In this document: piece after piece, positions 34,172 to 45,730 of the stretch
Layout of the letters: every line of letters begins with the position of its first letter
Numbering within the stretch: position 1 is the first letter of the stretch
Source of the DNA: Paragonimus westermani
Lineage: Eukaryota; Platyhelminthes; Trematoda; Plagiorchiida; Troglotrematidae
Length of the DNA: 64,000 nt
Reading direction: 5' to 3'
NCBI GenBank assembly: GCA_008508345.1
Contig: QNGE01000954.1
Coordinates: 2,529 to 66,528, forward strand
Notes under the pieces: model-generated
What the model was told of the DNA's origin: nothing
Databases searched by the model: none
The model's input: only the letters and a program-made list of their open reading frames with translations
Position numbers and translations under genes: made by a program

Positions 34172-36390
34172 TTAAAACACGAAACTCATCCAAGGTTCTT
34201 GGAGTGGATGTCCCAGAAGTGAAAAGCGATGAAGGTCAGAACGACAACTGTTCTCACAGACAAGAAACCGTGAACAAGAAAACTTGAATGTACCAAAAAT
34301 ATAGTTGGGAGAATCAACAGCAGGGTCCAAAGGGAGAGGGTGTTCTAGTGGATCATACGATCGTCGGTCATGACTAAGTATGGTTGGCGCATGCACAATG
34401 ACACCATCCTTGTAGATGGAAACACCTTCCAGATTGGCAGTAATGTTGTTCATTGCATCTAGAAATACAGCAGGCAATACAACAAGACCGATGGACAGAA
34501 AATTACACCAAAACCATTCGAAAGGAGTAACGGTGATTTTCAGAGCACTGGAATCCTTGTTAAATGGAGTCTGCGAAAAAATGTCCTTCAAATCTCTCTT
34601 TGAAAAATATTTTGAGCCATGAAATTGATGCAGAATGTCCTCTGGTTCAACAAAAGCACAACTCGTCTGCAGAAGGGGTCTGTTGAACGTGAGTCAATAA
34701 GCACTGCAAATTCGAAGCGTTCTGCCGTCACCTTTATGTGGAGTCACAATGGGTCTAGCCGACGTCAAACAGTGCGAAGGCGTTGATATCCTTTCTCCGC
34801 AAGTTGATCGTTCACTCTTCCGACGGGCTCATTTAACCCAAAAGTGATGATTAATCACTTTATAAAGGTTGGAGGGCTTTTTAGCTCCGGCGAAATCGGT
34901 TTGACATGCATTATTTAATCGTTCACTGACGATTCAAGTTCACATCGAGTTACGCGTAATCTTTTGATCCAGTAAATGCCTCTAAGTATTCAACGGCAGA
35001 TAATGTATCCTCGAAACGGTTAACGAGAAGGCGCTCGTAATAACTGGATTTAATACGGTACTAATTGAATCAATGTACAAGAAAATTGTCTCTCACCTCG
35101 AATGTGAAAATCCTCAGAAATCAAAGAAAGTGCCCGAACAACAAATTAACAACCAGGCACCGATCAACAATGGTGGACGATAAAACGGGTTGAGCTCACT
35201 CAAACAAATGGTCATTGGTTTGGTCAGAGCAAAACGACTGTTCATGCATCGAGAAACGACGGGAATCACAAGTTACTCAAGGAAAAATATGGAAGAAAAA
35301 TGTCTAATTTCGGTAGTTGGAAGTTTACAGGGCTCGGACTAAATGGGGGTAAGGGAAACGGTCGAGGTAGGTTGTGTAAGAACAAGGAGTGATAATGTAT
35401 CTCATTTGGGGAAGAGAGTAGAGCGTAGGGCCACCTTACAACATCAATCAAACCTCAGCAATCTCAAAATAACGCAACAAACATTGACAAAATCAACACG
35501 CATACCGTCAGAATCTTTCGGACAATGAAGCAGTATGCCACGCACTTGCGATTCGAGCGCTTCAGAAAACAATAAAACAGAAATGTCCAAGGTTCCATAC
35601 CTTTTTGATCGACGATCGATGACCCACGATCAACAACCAGAAAGTAGCAATTAGTAGCACTGAACTGAGAATCAGAAAGTATGATTTGACGACAAACGGG
35701 GATTGTTAAGCAATTTCGGTGACGCTTTTCGCAGAAACGTCGGAAGGTTCTGTAATTGACTTTCTCAGGCACTTCACGGAATCAACAGGGATAAATGGTT
35801 CAACACTACCAGTGATCAAAATAAATTGATGTTCGATGGAATGATTAACTATATAGGTTGGTTTAAAATAACTGGTACAGTCACATAACTAGCAGCAAGG
35901 GCAAAAAATGAAAGCCGGAACTCGAATTATCTACGCCACAATCGAATTGTTCATAAGAAGAGTTTGAACTGTGGCAAACGAATTGAATGTGGCCGATTCT
36001 GCCCCACTTATTGCGACTGCCATCTCGAAATTACAAGTCAATCACGAATGTTTGCCACCAGGTGACTTGCGACTGTTCTACCGTCCAGATGAGTGCCGTA
36101 TAAAATCGTCGGTTCATCTTTCAAAGCGGCTCTGATGTTATTCACATAATGTTCTGGCCGATGAAAAAGTGAAATTCGGAAGCATTGGAAGCTTCTGTTA
36201 CAGATCACGCACATTTATTCTAGCGATCACACGGCCACGAAGTTTAATCTGCAACTGGTCTTCGAAATCGAACCGAGGTGCCTGAGTCTTGATATCGAGG
36301 ATGAACCGTCTGCTATCCTCATTTTGTTTTCTCACCAGCGTGTGGAAAACGATCTGTCCGGCGGTTTCAAAATTTGCCAGTTAGACAGCA
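34172..36390 (-). mobile_element. Mag-like Ty3/gypsy fossil (gag, protease, RT traces)
   Basis: Minus-strand remains are in element order from right to left. Gag is at about 36390-36050 (F-E-T-A-G, then T-L-V-R-K-Q-N-E-D and F-E-D-Q-L-Q-I-K-L-R). A degenerate zinc-knuckle region lies near 36020-35940 (G-R-I-G-H-I-Q-F-V-C-H). The end of protease is at about 35700-35600 (C-Y-F-L-V-V-D-R-G). RT is at 34591-34172, with T-P-F-E-W-F, A-V-F-L-D-A-M-N-N-I and Y-K-D-G where Y-x-D-D is expected. The catalytic box is thus mutated. Related fragments are at 37749-38153 and 44640-45730. Confidence 0.7.
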
Positions 36391-36394
36391 GCAG

Positions 36395-36705
36395 TGAACG
36401 CAGCAGTTTCCAGAGATACTCAGCTCAAGTGGTTAACTCAGCTCGAGTGTAGTGATCTGGATATAGCCCGGCCTGCTCTCTGTACGTTGTGTGAAATTCT
36501 TCTCAAAATCTTAGCTCAGGCTGTACACAGGATTGTTAGAATCTTTGCCGGCAGTCTGCTCGCTGCATGCGACCGCATTTGCTTGTTTGCCTTTGTTGGC
36601 TTATGCGCGCCAATGGCGCCATTCACAAGTTCGGCCTGCCCACGCGCTCGACAGTCGGACCCTCAATTCGCCTAGCCATTTTATCACCCGATCAGAGCTA
36701 TTTAG
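36395..36705 (+). repeat. Dispersed repeat, inverted partner of 44110-44440
   Basis: Aligns in reverse orientation to 44110-44440 with many mismatches; the best block is around AAAATCTTAGCTCA and the CTTYGCCGGC region. Within it a TGTAGTGA start at 36448 resembles the first bases of the LTRs of gypsy element 2, and the segment before it (AACTCAG) is also shared. It may be an LTR with a little adjoining internal sequence. Open frames in the two arms look alike only because of the repeat. Confidence 0.6.
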
Positions 36706-37179
36706 AGCACACGGGTTGAATTTGAAGTGATAACTGTTACATAGTCGCTCCGTTCACTCTTCAAACCGCCACATCAGCGTAGTGCGCGAGGATCCTGTGT
36801 CAAGTGACAGTCAGACGATCGAGAAAGGCAGCTGGATTTAAACTACCGTTGCGTTTTGCGCAATATATCCTTGGACAAAGTCCCCGTCTTTTATTCTGGC
36901 TGCATGTTACACTACCTCCGCTCGTCATGTCGTTTAGCGTTGGTCGAGACTTACCGCAACTACCGTATAATATACGTTTGGTCTTCCTCGGTTATTCGCA
37001 TTCTTATTCCGCTCCTGGTATTCGTTGTGTACCCCTTGGAAATCGTTAAGTTAGTGCACGCACGCATCAAAACCGGTAAGTTTGACTGGTTAGCAATTTT
37101 CCAGAGACATTTTGTTTTTCTGACGTATGTTCCCGCTACTGCTTCATTTATTTGTTTGATTTCAACTTGCTACTGTTGG

Positions 37180-37797
37180 TAGAATTCAGGAGCAGGTTTT
37201 CAGATCGCCAGATGTTTTCGTCAGCGCAATTTCTTTTCATATCGCACCATCTGCGGAAACTATCTCTCGGGAGTGGTTCTCACAGCTGGAGACCAATTTT
37301 ATGCTGCGAAACGTTGCCATGGTACTAACGACGTTTTGCCACTTAATTGCTGCTCTCCCGCGTCACGTCATAGACGAGGCGGACGACATTTCGGAACTGC
37401 AAGACCCACTAAAGCCATATGAACCGTTGAAAGGCGCCATTATCAAGCGCATCGGATTTTCTGATCATTAACGCACCGCGTTGCAGCTGAGCACTACTGA
37501 GCTGGGTGACCAGAATACTTCACAGCTTCTGCACCACATGCAACGCCTCACCGGCTGGACACAGCTCGAAAGTCTTTCCTGGCGAAAGTGTGCATTCAGC
37601 AACTGCCTTGGGATATGCAAAATATCCTCAGCACCATGTCTCAGGCGGATCTACCGCGTATGGCTGACACCGTCGACCGCATCTGGGAGACCTGTGAGAA
37701 ACGGGTCGCCCACCTATCCGCGCCAGAGTCACTAGCACTCCTGGCCGACTATGTGAGCAAGCTCGCAAGCCAACTGCAGGTGCTCAGCGCGTGAAGC
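37180..37797 (+). pseudogene. CsRn1/Kabuki-like gag fossil
   Basis: Plus-strand translation shows E-W-F-S-Q-L-E-T-N-F, then P-Y-E-P-L-K-G-A-I-I-K-R-I, then L-S-T-T-E-L-G-D-Q-N-T-S-Q-L-L-H-H-M-Q and, in another frame, V-C-I-Q-Q-L-P-W-D-M-Q. This is the order of the capsid motifs in Gag of CsRn1/Kabuki-type gypsy elements. A stop at about 37469 and a frameshift near 37555 break it. It is clearly different in sequence from the gag at 39250-40040, so it is a second element of the same broad group. It abuts a minus-strand Mag-like gag at 37800. Confidence 0.7.
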
Positions 37798-38153
37798 TTG
37801 CGCTCACACTCTTCCTCTCGCAAATCTAGCAGAGGAGCCTCGTAGCCGGGTTCTGAAAACCGGCGCGTGCCCGCAAGGAGTGCCATGATAAACAGACTAG
37901 TGTCCTCATTTTGCTTCCTCACAAGTGTAGGGGATATTGTACGTCCGGCTGCTTCAAAGTTCACAAGGTAAACATATGAGAGACTGAGTTTCCTCAAGGA
38001 TTCGTAGGAAGAAAATGGTGAATCAGGAAGGAGCAAGTTTTCCACCACGCCGTACGCAACTTTGCCAGTTTCTGTGTGGGTGTGATGGGGTTCCCTTTCC
38101 CGCTTAAACACTTTGCAAGTGAGATGCCAAATTTGAAAGCGTTCTAAATACAA
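37749..38153 (-). pseudogene. Mag-like gag fragment
   Basis: A 134-codon minus-strand frame contains S-S-Y-E-S-L-R, then Y-V-Y-L-V-N-F-E-A-A-G-R-T and T-L-V-R-K-Q-N-E-D. The T-L-V-R-K-Q-N-E-D block is also found near 36340, and S-Y-E-S-L recurs near 45690. These are copies of one Gag family. The first 50 bp (37749-37797) overlap the plus-strand gag fossil, so the true junction is near 37800. Confidence 0.6.
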
Positions 38154-38800
38154 CTTGTTATTCCCGGACGTCTAGTGACTGTCCGAGTAACGCTTAATCT
38201 ACTCCCGTTGTCTGTTGAGAGGCTGGATTTGGGATGGTGGCGTCTGTAAATTTTGAGCCTGCCGACCAACCGACTAGAATTCAAAAGGAAACAGTCGTAT
38301 TGAGCAGTCTCTTAATAATAAAGTGTCGAGGTAAAGAGAATTAATTACAAACATAATAAAAGAAGATACCGACCAACCTCGATGTCGGGTTCACTAAATA
38401 TACCAGTTCCAAGACTAAAGGTTAACGTGAATACGCTCAAATGCGACATTCGCGTAGTAGTGGAGCGATCAAGCGCAAATATAACCAAGGGACATATGAA
38501 AAAAGGTCCAGCCATCGGAAGTAATTAAGAAAAAACCACGAGAGGATGAGTTTCTGCGAGTGAAATATATTGAGATTCAGCAATGCATAATGAGTAACGT
38601 CCGGGGAAGAAGTGGTTCCCCATGCGCGTAGCCTGAATGGCTGCGTCGGCTCTTGCAAGAAAGGCCGGTAATCACTATCAAGAAGAAATCCAGTGTGGGA
38701 GGAAAAAGGATAAACGAGAAGAGAATAAATTAAGACGGGGAAAGCGGTCGTTGACCTTTCATAAGACACACGGCAAACGTCAAACACTCGAAGCAAGCAG
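38154..38800. other. Unassigned flank
   Basis: A minus-strand frame of 145 codons (38874-38437) runs into the LTR at 38801. It has no motif I recognise and is probably chance. Confidence 0.35.
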
Positions 38801-39083
38801 TGTAGCGAACAAATTTGTTTATTGCTAACTGCGTTGAAGTTAGAGTTAGCATTTGTACTCTTTCTCCTCCTCACAGTTTGTATGCAATTAAACGTTTGTT
38901 TGAAAGAGTATGGTTACCGGCAGGCCACCCGGGCACTCGAACGTTTCTGCTCCGCTACCTGCTCGTTTGACGTTTTGCTGTACTAACGTTTCAACTCGTT
39001 CTTCGCTCGCTCTCGTCGATTTCACGTGTCGTCAATACATTTTTTGTCTGCTCGTTGTGCTGTTCGTAACTGACCGGCCATAG
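38801..39083 (+). repeat. 5' LTR of gypsy element 2
   Basis: Begins TGTAGCGAAC and shares, with interruptions, blocks such as GTTAGCATTTGTACTCT and CGCTCGCTCTCGTCGATTT with the right copy. The 3' edge is uncertain because the copies stop aligning after CCATAG, about 20 bp before the candidate primer site. Confidence 0.8.
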
Positions 39084-39103
39084 CCCGTATGAACTCTACG
39101 AAT

Positions 39104-39114
39104 TGGTGAACCCG
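39104..39114 (+). promoter_or_regulatory. Candidate primer-binding site of gypsy element 2
   Basis: TGGTGAACCCG lies about 20 bp after the last alignable LTR base. CsRn1-group elements are reported to use tRNA-Trp with a TGGTGACCCCG-type site, which this resembles with changes. Confidence 0.45.
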
Positions 39115-39229
39115 TTTAGGATTCATATCAGTGTATACCTGAGTTCATTTTCTTTCTCCCCTCATTACTCTTTGGGTGCGTGTGTTTTGTATATAGTGCA
39201 TATATATGTATATATACATTCATATCTCC

Positions 39230-40042
39230 GTTATGATCCTTTCGGTCGCTATGGACACTAAAGAGGTCAAGTCCGAGTTCTCGTCGTCCGTATCGTTGAT
39301 CACGCTAGCCGTTCCCCCTTTTTGGGATCTCAATCCAGAGCTGTGGTTCTCTGTGTTGGAAACAGAGTTCGGGAACCGGCACATAACAAATGACTCGGAC
39401 AAGTTCTCTCAGCTAATACCGCGTCTTCCACGAGATATCCTGAGCCTGATTAGTGATATCTTACCAGGGTCGACAACCGATCGTTGAGTCCGCTAAGCAA
39501 ACGACTCCTAAGACATCGCAGCCATCCGGTAAAGTGCGTTTGGAACAACTGTTGCAGCGGCTACAGTTAGGGGACAAGAAGCCGTCGGTTCTTCTTCGAG
39601 AGATAAGACATGTATCAGGCAAATCACAGTTGCCTGAGTCGTTTTTGCAGAAGTTGTGGATTCAAAGAATGCCTAAGTACGCACAGGGGCCTCTTCCCGT
39701 GTTACTCTCATGTTCGTTGAGTAGCCTAGCGGTTTCGGGCGACGCAATACGTGAGCGTTTTCAAGGCACAGGGTAGCCAGCAGTAGTTGGGCAGATAGTC
39801 AACTCTAACAGTCCGGCGGATCATTTGTTGGCCACGAAAGACGCCGAAATAGCAAGCCTGCGGAAATCATTGGAATGCCGTGAATATAACCCCTCAGAAA
39901 CAGATGCCGAGTTAGCTCGATTGCGGTGTGAACTGGCTGATATTCGTGCCAGCATTCAGCGCAATAGGTCACCGTCTAGAATTCCTCCAACGCGCGTTCG
40001 ATCACCGCCCCGACTAAAAACCGGCAGTTTGTTGGTATCATG
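39230..40042 (+). pseudogene. gag of gypsy element 2, frameshifted
   Basis: The first frame (to 39487) has V-P-P-F-W-D-L-N-P-E-L-W-F and F-x-x-L-I-P-R-L-P, the capsid start of CsRn1-type Gag. A frame change near 39460-39480 leads to L-E-Q-L-L-Q-R-L-Q-L-G-D-K-K-P-S and F-L-Q-K-L-W-I-Q-R-M-P. A TAG at 39774-39776 interrupts, then a C-terminal segment (39825-40042) ends in Arg/Ser/Pro-rich sequence. No Cys-His zinc knuckle was seen, as expected for this group. Confidence 0.8.
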
Positions 40043-40139
40043 AGACGTATGGCGGAAACGTTAGACGATGCCGATCGCCATATAGCCGTCGTGGTAACAA
40101 ACGTTTAAACTAGCAGGCCGGCGTATTCTAGCGACGACA

Positions 40140-40480
40140 GCCACATGCCAGTCAAACAGCAGTCGCCTTTGCTTTATGAGGGATTTAACCTCGAATATGC
40201 AGCTTTCAATAGATACAGGTGCGGAGGTTAGTGGCATTCCGCATTCATTAATGGTTGCGCGATCGGAATCCGGCACTAATCTCCGAGCTGCAAACGGTAC
40301 GCCCATTGAAACACCTTCGGTCGTCGGCTGTTGTATTTAAACTTCGGCCTTAGACGCGATTTTCCCTGGGTTTATCTCGTGGTATCGACTTCCTCCGATA
40401 TTTCGATTTACTGGTCGATGCATGTCAACCACGTCTGATCGATACGTCGACAAAGCTAAACGTTCAGGGTAAGCCATCAC
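40140..40480 (+). pseudogene. Protease region of gypsy element 2
   Basis: D-T-G-A-E is encoded at 40212-40226, the aspartic protease active site. The following residues (I-P-H-S-L, A-A-N-G-T-P-I-E-T) fit retropepsins of this group. Frame changes separate it from the flanking domains, so no polyprotein can be made. Confidence 0.75.
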
Positions 40481-40488
40481 ACGCGGCT

Positions 40489-41813
40489 GTGATCAGTCCT
40501 ATGCTAGCCAATCCCCTAGTTTGCGAGCCTTACGGGAAGCTTTTATCCGAATTCCCTCAACTGATCCACCCCGCTAACAAACTACCGGCCGTGACAACCG
40601 ACGTCGTGCATCACATTGTCACACGAGGGCCGCCAGTTCGAAGTCGAGCATATGCTCCAACTCGGCATTATCCGTCCGTCCAATAGTCCGTGGGCTTAGC
40701 CACTGCACATGGTGCCTAAAAAAGAGTGATAACAACTGGCGCCCGTGCGGCGACTATCGAGCGTTGAACAACGCAACCATTCCCGAGATGTATCCAATTC
40801 CCCACAATCAAGACTCGATGGTAAACCTGTCGGGGAAACAGATATTCACAGAAACCGACCTGGTGCGCGCTTACAACCAGATTCTTGTAGACCCCGAAAA
40901 CGTCCCAAAGACAGCAGTCATAACACCGTTCAGACTTCTCGAATTCTTACGCATGCCGTTTGGTCTGGGCAACGCCGCTCAGACTTTCTAACGTTTTATT
41001 CACGACGTGTGTCGTGGACTGGACGGTGTTTATCCGTACTTAGATGATATCTTGGTGGCTAGCTCATCGCAGGAGGAACATTGCGTACACTTGCGTTCAT
41101 TATTCACCCGGTTGTTTCATCATGGGGTGGCAATACACCTAGTTAAATGCTCTTTCGGAGCGTCCCGCGTAGCCTTCCTAGGTCACAGTATATCTGCGAC
41201 CAAGATCGAACATCTTCCCGACAAAGTACAGGCAATGGCGGACTACCCGGAGCCCACACCGTTCACACAACTTCGCCATTTCGATGGTTTAGTGAATTTC
41301 TACCGTCGTTTAATCCCTAACTGTGACCGTCTAATGCAACCGCTCGCCGACTTATTCAGAGGTAAGTCACGCCCATTTTTATTCCCAACGGCCGCAAAAA
41401 TAGCCTTCGATATTTTAACAAGGGCTATCACCAAAGTAGCATTGCTGTCACATTACCATCCATATGTTCCCTTGGCATTGAGCGTTGATGCATCAGATGT
41501 GGCTGTAAGGGCGGTTCTGCAGCCGCAACCCAGTGTCAACTGGTGCCCACTAGCCTTTTTCTCTAAACGGTTGCAACCATCTGAGTCGCGGTATAATGCT
41601 TTTGGGGAGGAGCTGTTAGCGGTATATCTCGGCATCTGCCACTCTCGACATGTCCTTGAAGGCAGGGACTTTATCGTATTCACAGACCATAAGCCACTGA
41701 CGTACGCGTTACGCTCGACAACGGACAGGTATTCCCCCAGAGAGACCAGACACCTGAATTATATCGCTCAATGCACGACCGATGTTCGTCATATTTTAGG
41801 TACTGCGCATTAA
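40489..41813 (+). pseudogene. Reverse transcriptase and RNase H of gypsy element 2
   Basis: The RT N-terminal linker (40489-40686) is separated by a frame change from the main RT frame (from about 40764). Motifs include T-D-L-V-R-A-Y-N-Q-I, M-P-F-G-L-G-N-A-A-Q-T-F and Y-L-D-D at 41037-41048. A TAA at 40989-40991 sits at a position that is normally Gln (CAA), just before the Y-L-D-D block. RNase H has V-D-A-S-D, though the glycine normally near A-V-G-A is Arg here, and T-D-H-K-P-L. The frame ends at 41811-41813. Confidence 0.88.
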
Positions 41814-41819
41814 TGCTAA

Positions 41820-43176
41820 ACTGAGCGTGACAGAAAGCTCAGTAGAGCGGGCGGCAATCTTAGCTGCACAGGCCAACGATCGGGCGATAGAACAACTCCG
41901 CTGGTCCAGTTCCATTAAGTTAGAAAGTGTTCTAATGAGTTCCTCCTGAGGTATGATTATTTGTGACACTTCACAAGGCATTCCTCATCTGGTTACTCCA
42001 TTGACCTTCCGCCGCCGAATTTGCGATACGTTGCACAACATGTATCACCCTGGCATACGTCCAACAGTCAAAATGGTCACACAGCGCTTCGTCTGGCGCA
42101 ACGTCAATCGCGACGTCCGCACATAGGCGAAAGCTTGCATACACTGCCAGCGGTCTAAGATCCATCGTCGCACGCGTACCCCAGTGGGAAGTTTTGCAGC
42201 TCCCTATGAGCGTTTATATCATATGCTTGTCGACCAGGTCGGACGCCTACCACCATCTGATGGGTATACTCACATCCTGAATTGCGTAGACAGGTTTACA
42301 CGTTGACCAGAGGCTATACCAATTCTGAATTGCTCGTCGGCATCCGCCACACGGGAATTCTTTGAACGTTGGGTCACTCATTTTGGTTGCCCTGCTGTAG
42401 TGACTACCGATCGCGGTTCATATTTTGACATGGCTTCCACTTCACTTCTTAACGCACTAGGCTGTAGTAGAATTCGCACAACAACTTACCACCCGGCAGC
42501 CAACAGGTTGGTTGAGCGTTTTCATCGGCAATTAAAAAGTTCACTATCCGCTAGCAACAACTCCTCATGGCACAAGGTTTTGCCGCAAATCTTGTTAGGT
42601 ATCCATAAAGCGCTGAAGGCAGGCCTGAATACCACCTCCGCCCAGTTAGTCTATGGGTGTTCCTTACGTTTATCCGGTGAGTTGGTTGCCCCATGCGCAA
42701 CGGGACCTATCAACTTCGCGGATTACGGTGAGCAGTTAGCGGAACACATGTGACGACTCCGATCACTCCCACACAAAGAACAGACGACGCCAACGTACGT
42801 ACATCCTCATCTGCCAACTTGTTCTCATGTTTTGGTTCGTGCGGTTACTCCTCGACGACCTTTGCACCCGCCGTACACCGGACCGTTCCGCGTACTTGCA
42901 CGCTATGCTAAGACTTTCGTGGTGGAGCGCAGTTGTAAACGCGAGGTGATCTCTATAGATAGACTGAAGCCAGCGTTTATAGAGGTACTTGATAGGGAAA
43001 CTGATTCGCGAACAGTAACGCCCTCTTTGGCCAGTACATTACCTAGATTTGGTACAGATTCGGTTTCAGTTGCGACTCCGCCTGCCTCGACGAAACCAAG
43101 CCCGCAGAGCAGACGCGGGCGAGATTTGTGGGGGCCAGCGCGATTCGCAGATTACGTGGTCGTCCGCCGTATCTAA
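41820..43176 (+). pseudogene. Integrase and C-terminal region of gypsy element 2
   Basis: The zinc-binding region (H-N-M-Y-H-P-G then C-I-H-C) and catalytic residues are in one frame: Asp codon 42232, Asp codon 42409 (T-T-D-R-G) and Glu codon 42514 (L-V-E-R-F-H). In-frame stops occur at 41947, 42124 and 42304. The latter two fall where related proteins have Trp. A further stop at about 42751 and a frame change precede the C-terminal part 42832-43176 (P-P-Y-T-G-P-F-R-V, I-D-R-L-K-P-A, R-F-A-D-Y-V). Confidence 0.85.
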
Positions 43177-43708
43177 TTTTTGCTGCCACACTTCCTTACC
43201 AAGTTGATTTTAGATGGCCTAACCTACAGCAGACTGTCGACGAGACGTTTTCTTTCGAAGAGAGAGCCTTTTTTTGTCGGACGTCATAGAATCAGAAGCC
43301 CGGTGATGTTATCGTTTTCAGTTTATGAGCACTGTACATTCTAGATAACCGGAAATAGCTATCCATCATCTGCATGGGGCACTGAGTACGTGCATTGCGA
43401 GAAAACGCCGGAAAACTGGAAGTCCTGTGAAGATTGCTTACAATGAACGTGAACAGGGCTACGGCTCTACTAGGCCGACCACAACGTGCCTGTTCCAAAT
43501 CCCCCTTCTGCCTCCAATTATTAACTTACCTAACCGTGCCCTCCCAACCACTTTCAACCTTTTTCCTCTATTTTCTATCGGACGTGGACGCGAGCTGTGT
43601 GGCAGGAGTAAATTGGACCATTCGTGCTCGAGTAAACGGTTCCGGTTAACTGAAAAACTCCTACATTGTCGAAGTCAACAGTCTGGTTTTCTTCTAGCGG
43701 GGGAGCTC

Positions 43709-43992
43709 TGTAGTGACCCTATTTGTTTATGGCTAGCTGCGTTGAAGTTACAGTTAGCATTTGTACTCTCTCCCTTCCCCCACATTTTGTATGCGCTAAA
43801 ACGTTTGTTTGAACGAATATGGTTACCGACAGGTCACCCGCGCACTCGAACATTTCTGCTCCGGTGCCTGCTCGCGTGACGTTTTGCTGCGTTAACGTTT
43901 CATCTCGCTCTTCGCTCGCTCTCGTCGATTTTACGTGTCGACAATATATTTCTCGTCTACTCGTTGCGTTGTTCGTAATTGATCGGCCATAG
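43709..43992 (+). repeat. 3' LTR of gypsy element 2
   Basis: Begins TGTAGTGACC after a purine-rich run ending GGGGGAGCTC. It aligns to 38801-39083 throughout with frequent substitutions, implying greater age than element 1. Confidence 0.8.
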
Positions 43993-44109
43993 TTTAGTGC
44001 GTACGTGCACTAAATTAACGTTTTCTCAGGTGTACGCAAAAATACCAAACACGAAATAAAAATACAAATAATTGCGAGACCGAAAATATATTATGCGATA
44101 ATTACAAAT

Positions 44110-44440
44110 GGTCTCGATCAGCGCTAGACGACCCCGATACACGAAACAGCTAGGGAGGGTAAGGATCCTACAGCCGAGTGCGCGAGCAAGCCTGAAAAGA
44201 GATGTGTGGCGCGCTTACGCCGACAAGCATGCAAACGAACAAACGCGATCTCATGCATCAGGCAGACGGCCGGCGAAGATCCTTGAGGTCCTATGTACAA
44301 TGTGAGCTAAGATTTTAGAAGGGATTTTACGCATCGTACAGCAGGCAGACCAGGGATATTGCCAGGTCACTACAATAGCCCATCTGAGTTCCACAGCAGC
44401 TACCTTAACACTGAGTGTCAAAACATCGAAAGCCTCAAGT
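44110..44440 (-). repeat. Dispersed repeat, inverted partner of 36395-36705
   Basis: The reverse complement of this segment aligns to 36395-36705, with TGTAGTGA corresponding at 44374-44367. It lies just right of gypsy element 2, while its partner lies 2.1 kb left of it. Confidence 0.6.
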
Positions 44441-44639
44441 CTAATTTTTGAAAAGGGTGCATCCAAACCAGGCTATGAAATATGTTTTCAAGCATCAGTT
44501 TGATGTAGAATATCTTCTAGCATGGTTATTGCAAGACATCCCTGAAAAAGAAGTTCTCCAGCCTGAGTCGATGGCAACGGAAATCTTGAGACTATTCACC
44601 GTCGCGTTTGCCCGGAATCACTGCGGGCGTAGCTCAATA

Positions 44640-45730
44640 TCGGCTATTGCAGAGACTTGATATATTTCCCACACAGGTTGATCAATTCCTTTCCGACTGT
44701 GATGATTAACTCAAAGATGAAGATTCGTTGGTACACAAATAAGGGGCTGGTTATGCGTCCGATCGAAATTGTTTCGATGGGCGTACAATCGGTAACATTC
44801 GAGCATTGGAGAATTTGCACGTTTGTAATTGAAATGCAGGAAAAACAGGAAAACGGGAATGTTGAAAGTTTTCACATAATTGAAACCAACGGCTGACCAG
44901 CCACCATCAATCACCAAGAAATGGTAACTAGTGACGTTTAGCAGAGAATCCAGAATTATGAGTTTATAAGCAAAAAAGGCCGTTAACTTCTTTGACAGAT
45001 GTTTCATAGGGTTCATATAATTACCATCTCTAGGTACTTTATGAAGCCGGAATGTGCAAATGATTCAACGCTGGCACTTTCGAAAATAAATGAATGTTCA
45101 ACAGAAATAATGACCACATAGGTTTGTTTAATGTGATATATGACATCAATAGAAATCGCAGCATGGGCGATGAAATGAAAATGGCTACCAAATTTTTCAC
45201 CACCGGAAGTGGATTGCGTGGGATATTCCGATCGGTCACAAACTGAGTGAACACGGCCAATTCCACCACACTTGTGACATTTGCTGTTTTGAAGGCTGGA
45301 ACTTAGTACAGAATTTTTGCTACCACACAACTTACAGTTGTTAGTTCGTTGTGTGCGAGATGACTCAGTTGCATGCTGATTGCTGCAAATTGAACTTTTA
45401 ATGCTTACCATTTTAAACTGCCGCCTTTGTTGATTTTCTGGCCTATTCACATTTGTTTTCATACAAAATCATCTGTTAATAACTTACAGCAGTTCGACAC
45501 CCCGAAACTGTTCACACGATGATCTAGCTGACTGGAGAATAAAAGTTGGGCCGCTTGAGTCTGATTTTCGGGAACGGAATGCTGGTTACTTTCTCTCACC
45601 GATGTGTGAAATTGGGGTGGTCCAGATGCGCCCAATGATTCAAGCTGGGCTTGTGAGAACAGTAGTGTATTTAAGGATTCGTAAGAAGGAGAAGCGGGTA
45701 AAACACTGGATGAAAATTTTCCCACTAAGC
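44640..45730 (-). mobile_element. Mag-like Ty3/gypsy fossil (gag zinc knuckle and protease end)
   Basis: From right to left on the minus strand: a Gag segment at 45725-45459 with S-Y-E-S-L; then 45462-45013 with K-C-H-K-C-G-G-I-G-R-V-H-S-V-C, a CCHC-type knuckle with changed spacing; then 45016-44711 with Y-H-F-L-V-I-D-G-G, the end of a retropepsin. The same three regions are seen in the fossil at 34172-36390, confirming one family. It is broken by several frame changes. Confidence 0.65.

Larger units (their letters stand above)
38801..43992 (+). mobile_element. CsRn1/Kabuki-like Ty3/gypsy element 2, complete in extent but decayed
   Basis: The element is about 5.2 kb with LTR copies at 38801-39083 and 43709-43992, a candidate primer site at 39104 (TGGTGAACCCG), and gag, protease, RT, RNase H and integrase in Ty3/gypsy order on the plus strand. 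A purine-rich GCGGGGGAGCTC precedes the right LTR. The 3' coding end has a motif typical of the CsRn1 group (R-F-A-D-Y-V) and no chromodomain or envelope. LTRs are visibly more diverged than those of element 1. Several stops and frame changes make it inactive. No clear target-site duplication was found. Confidence 0.9.

Noticed and set aside
38437..38874. A 145-codon minus-strand frame as a gene
   Set aside because: No motif, and it runs into the LTR of gypsy element 2.
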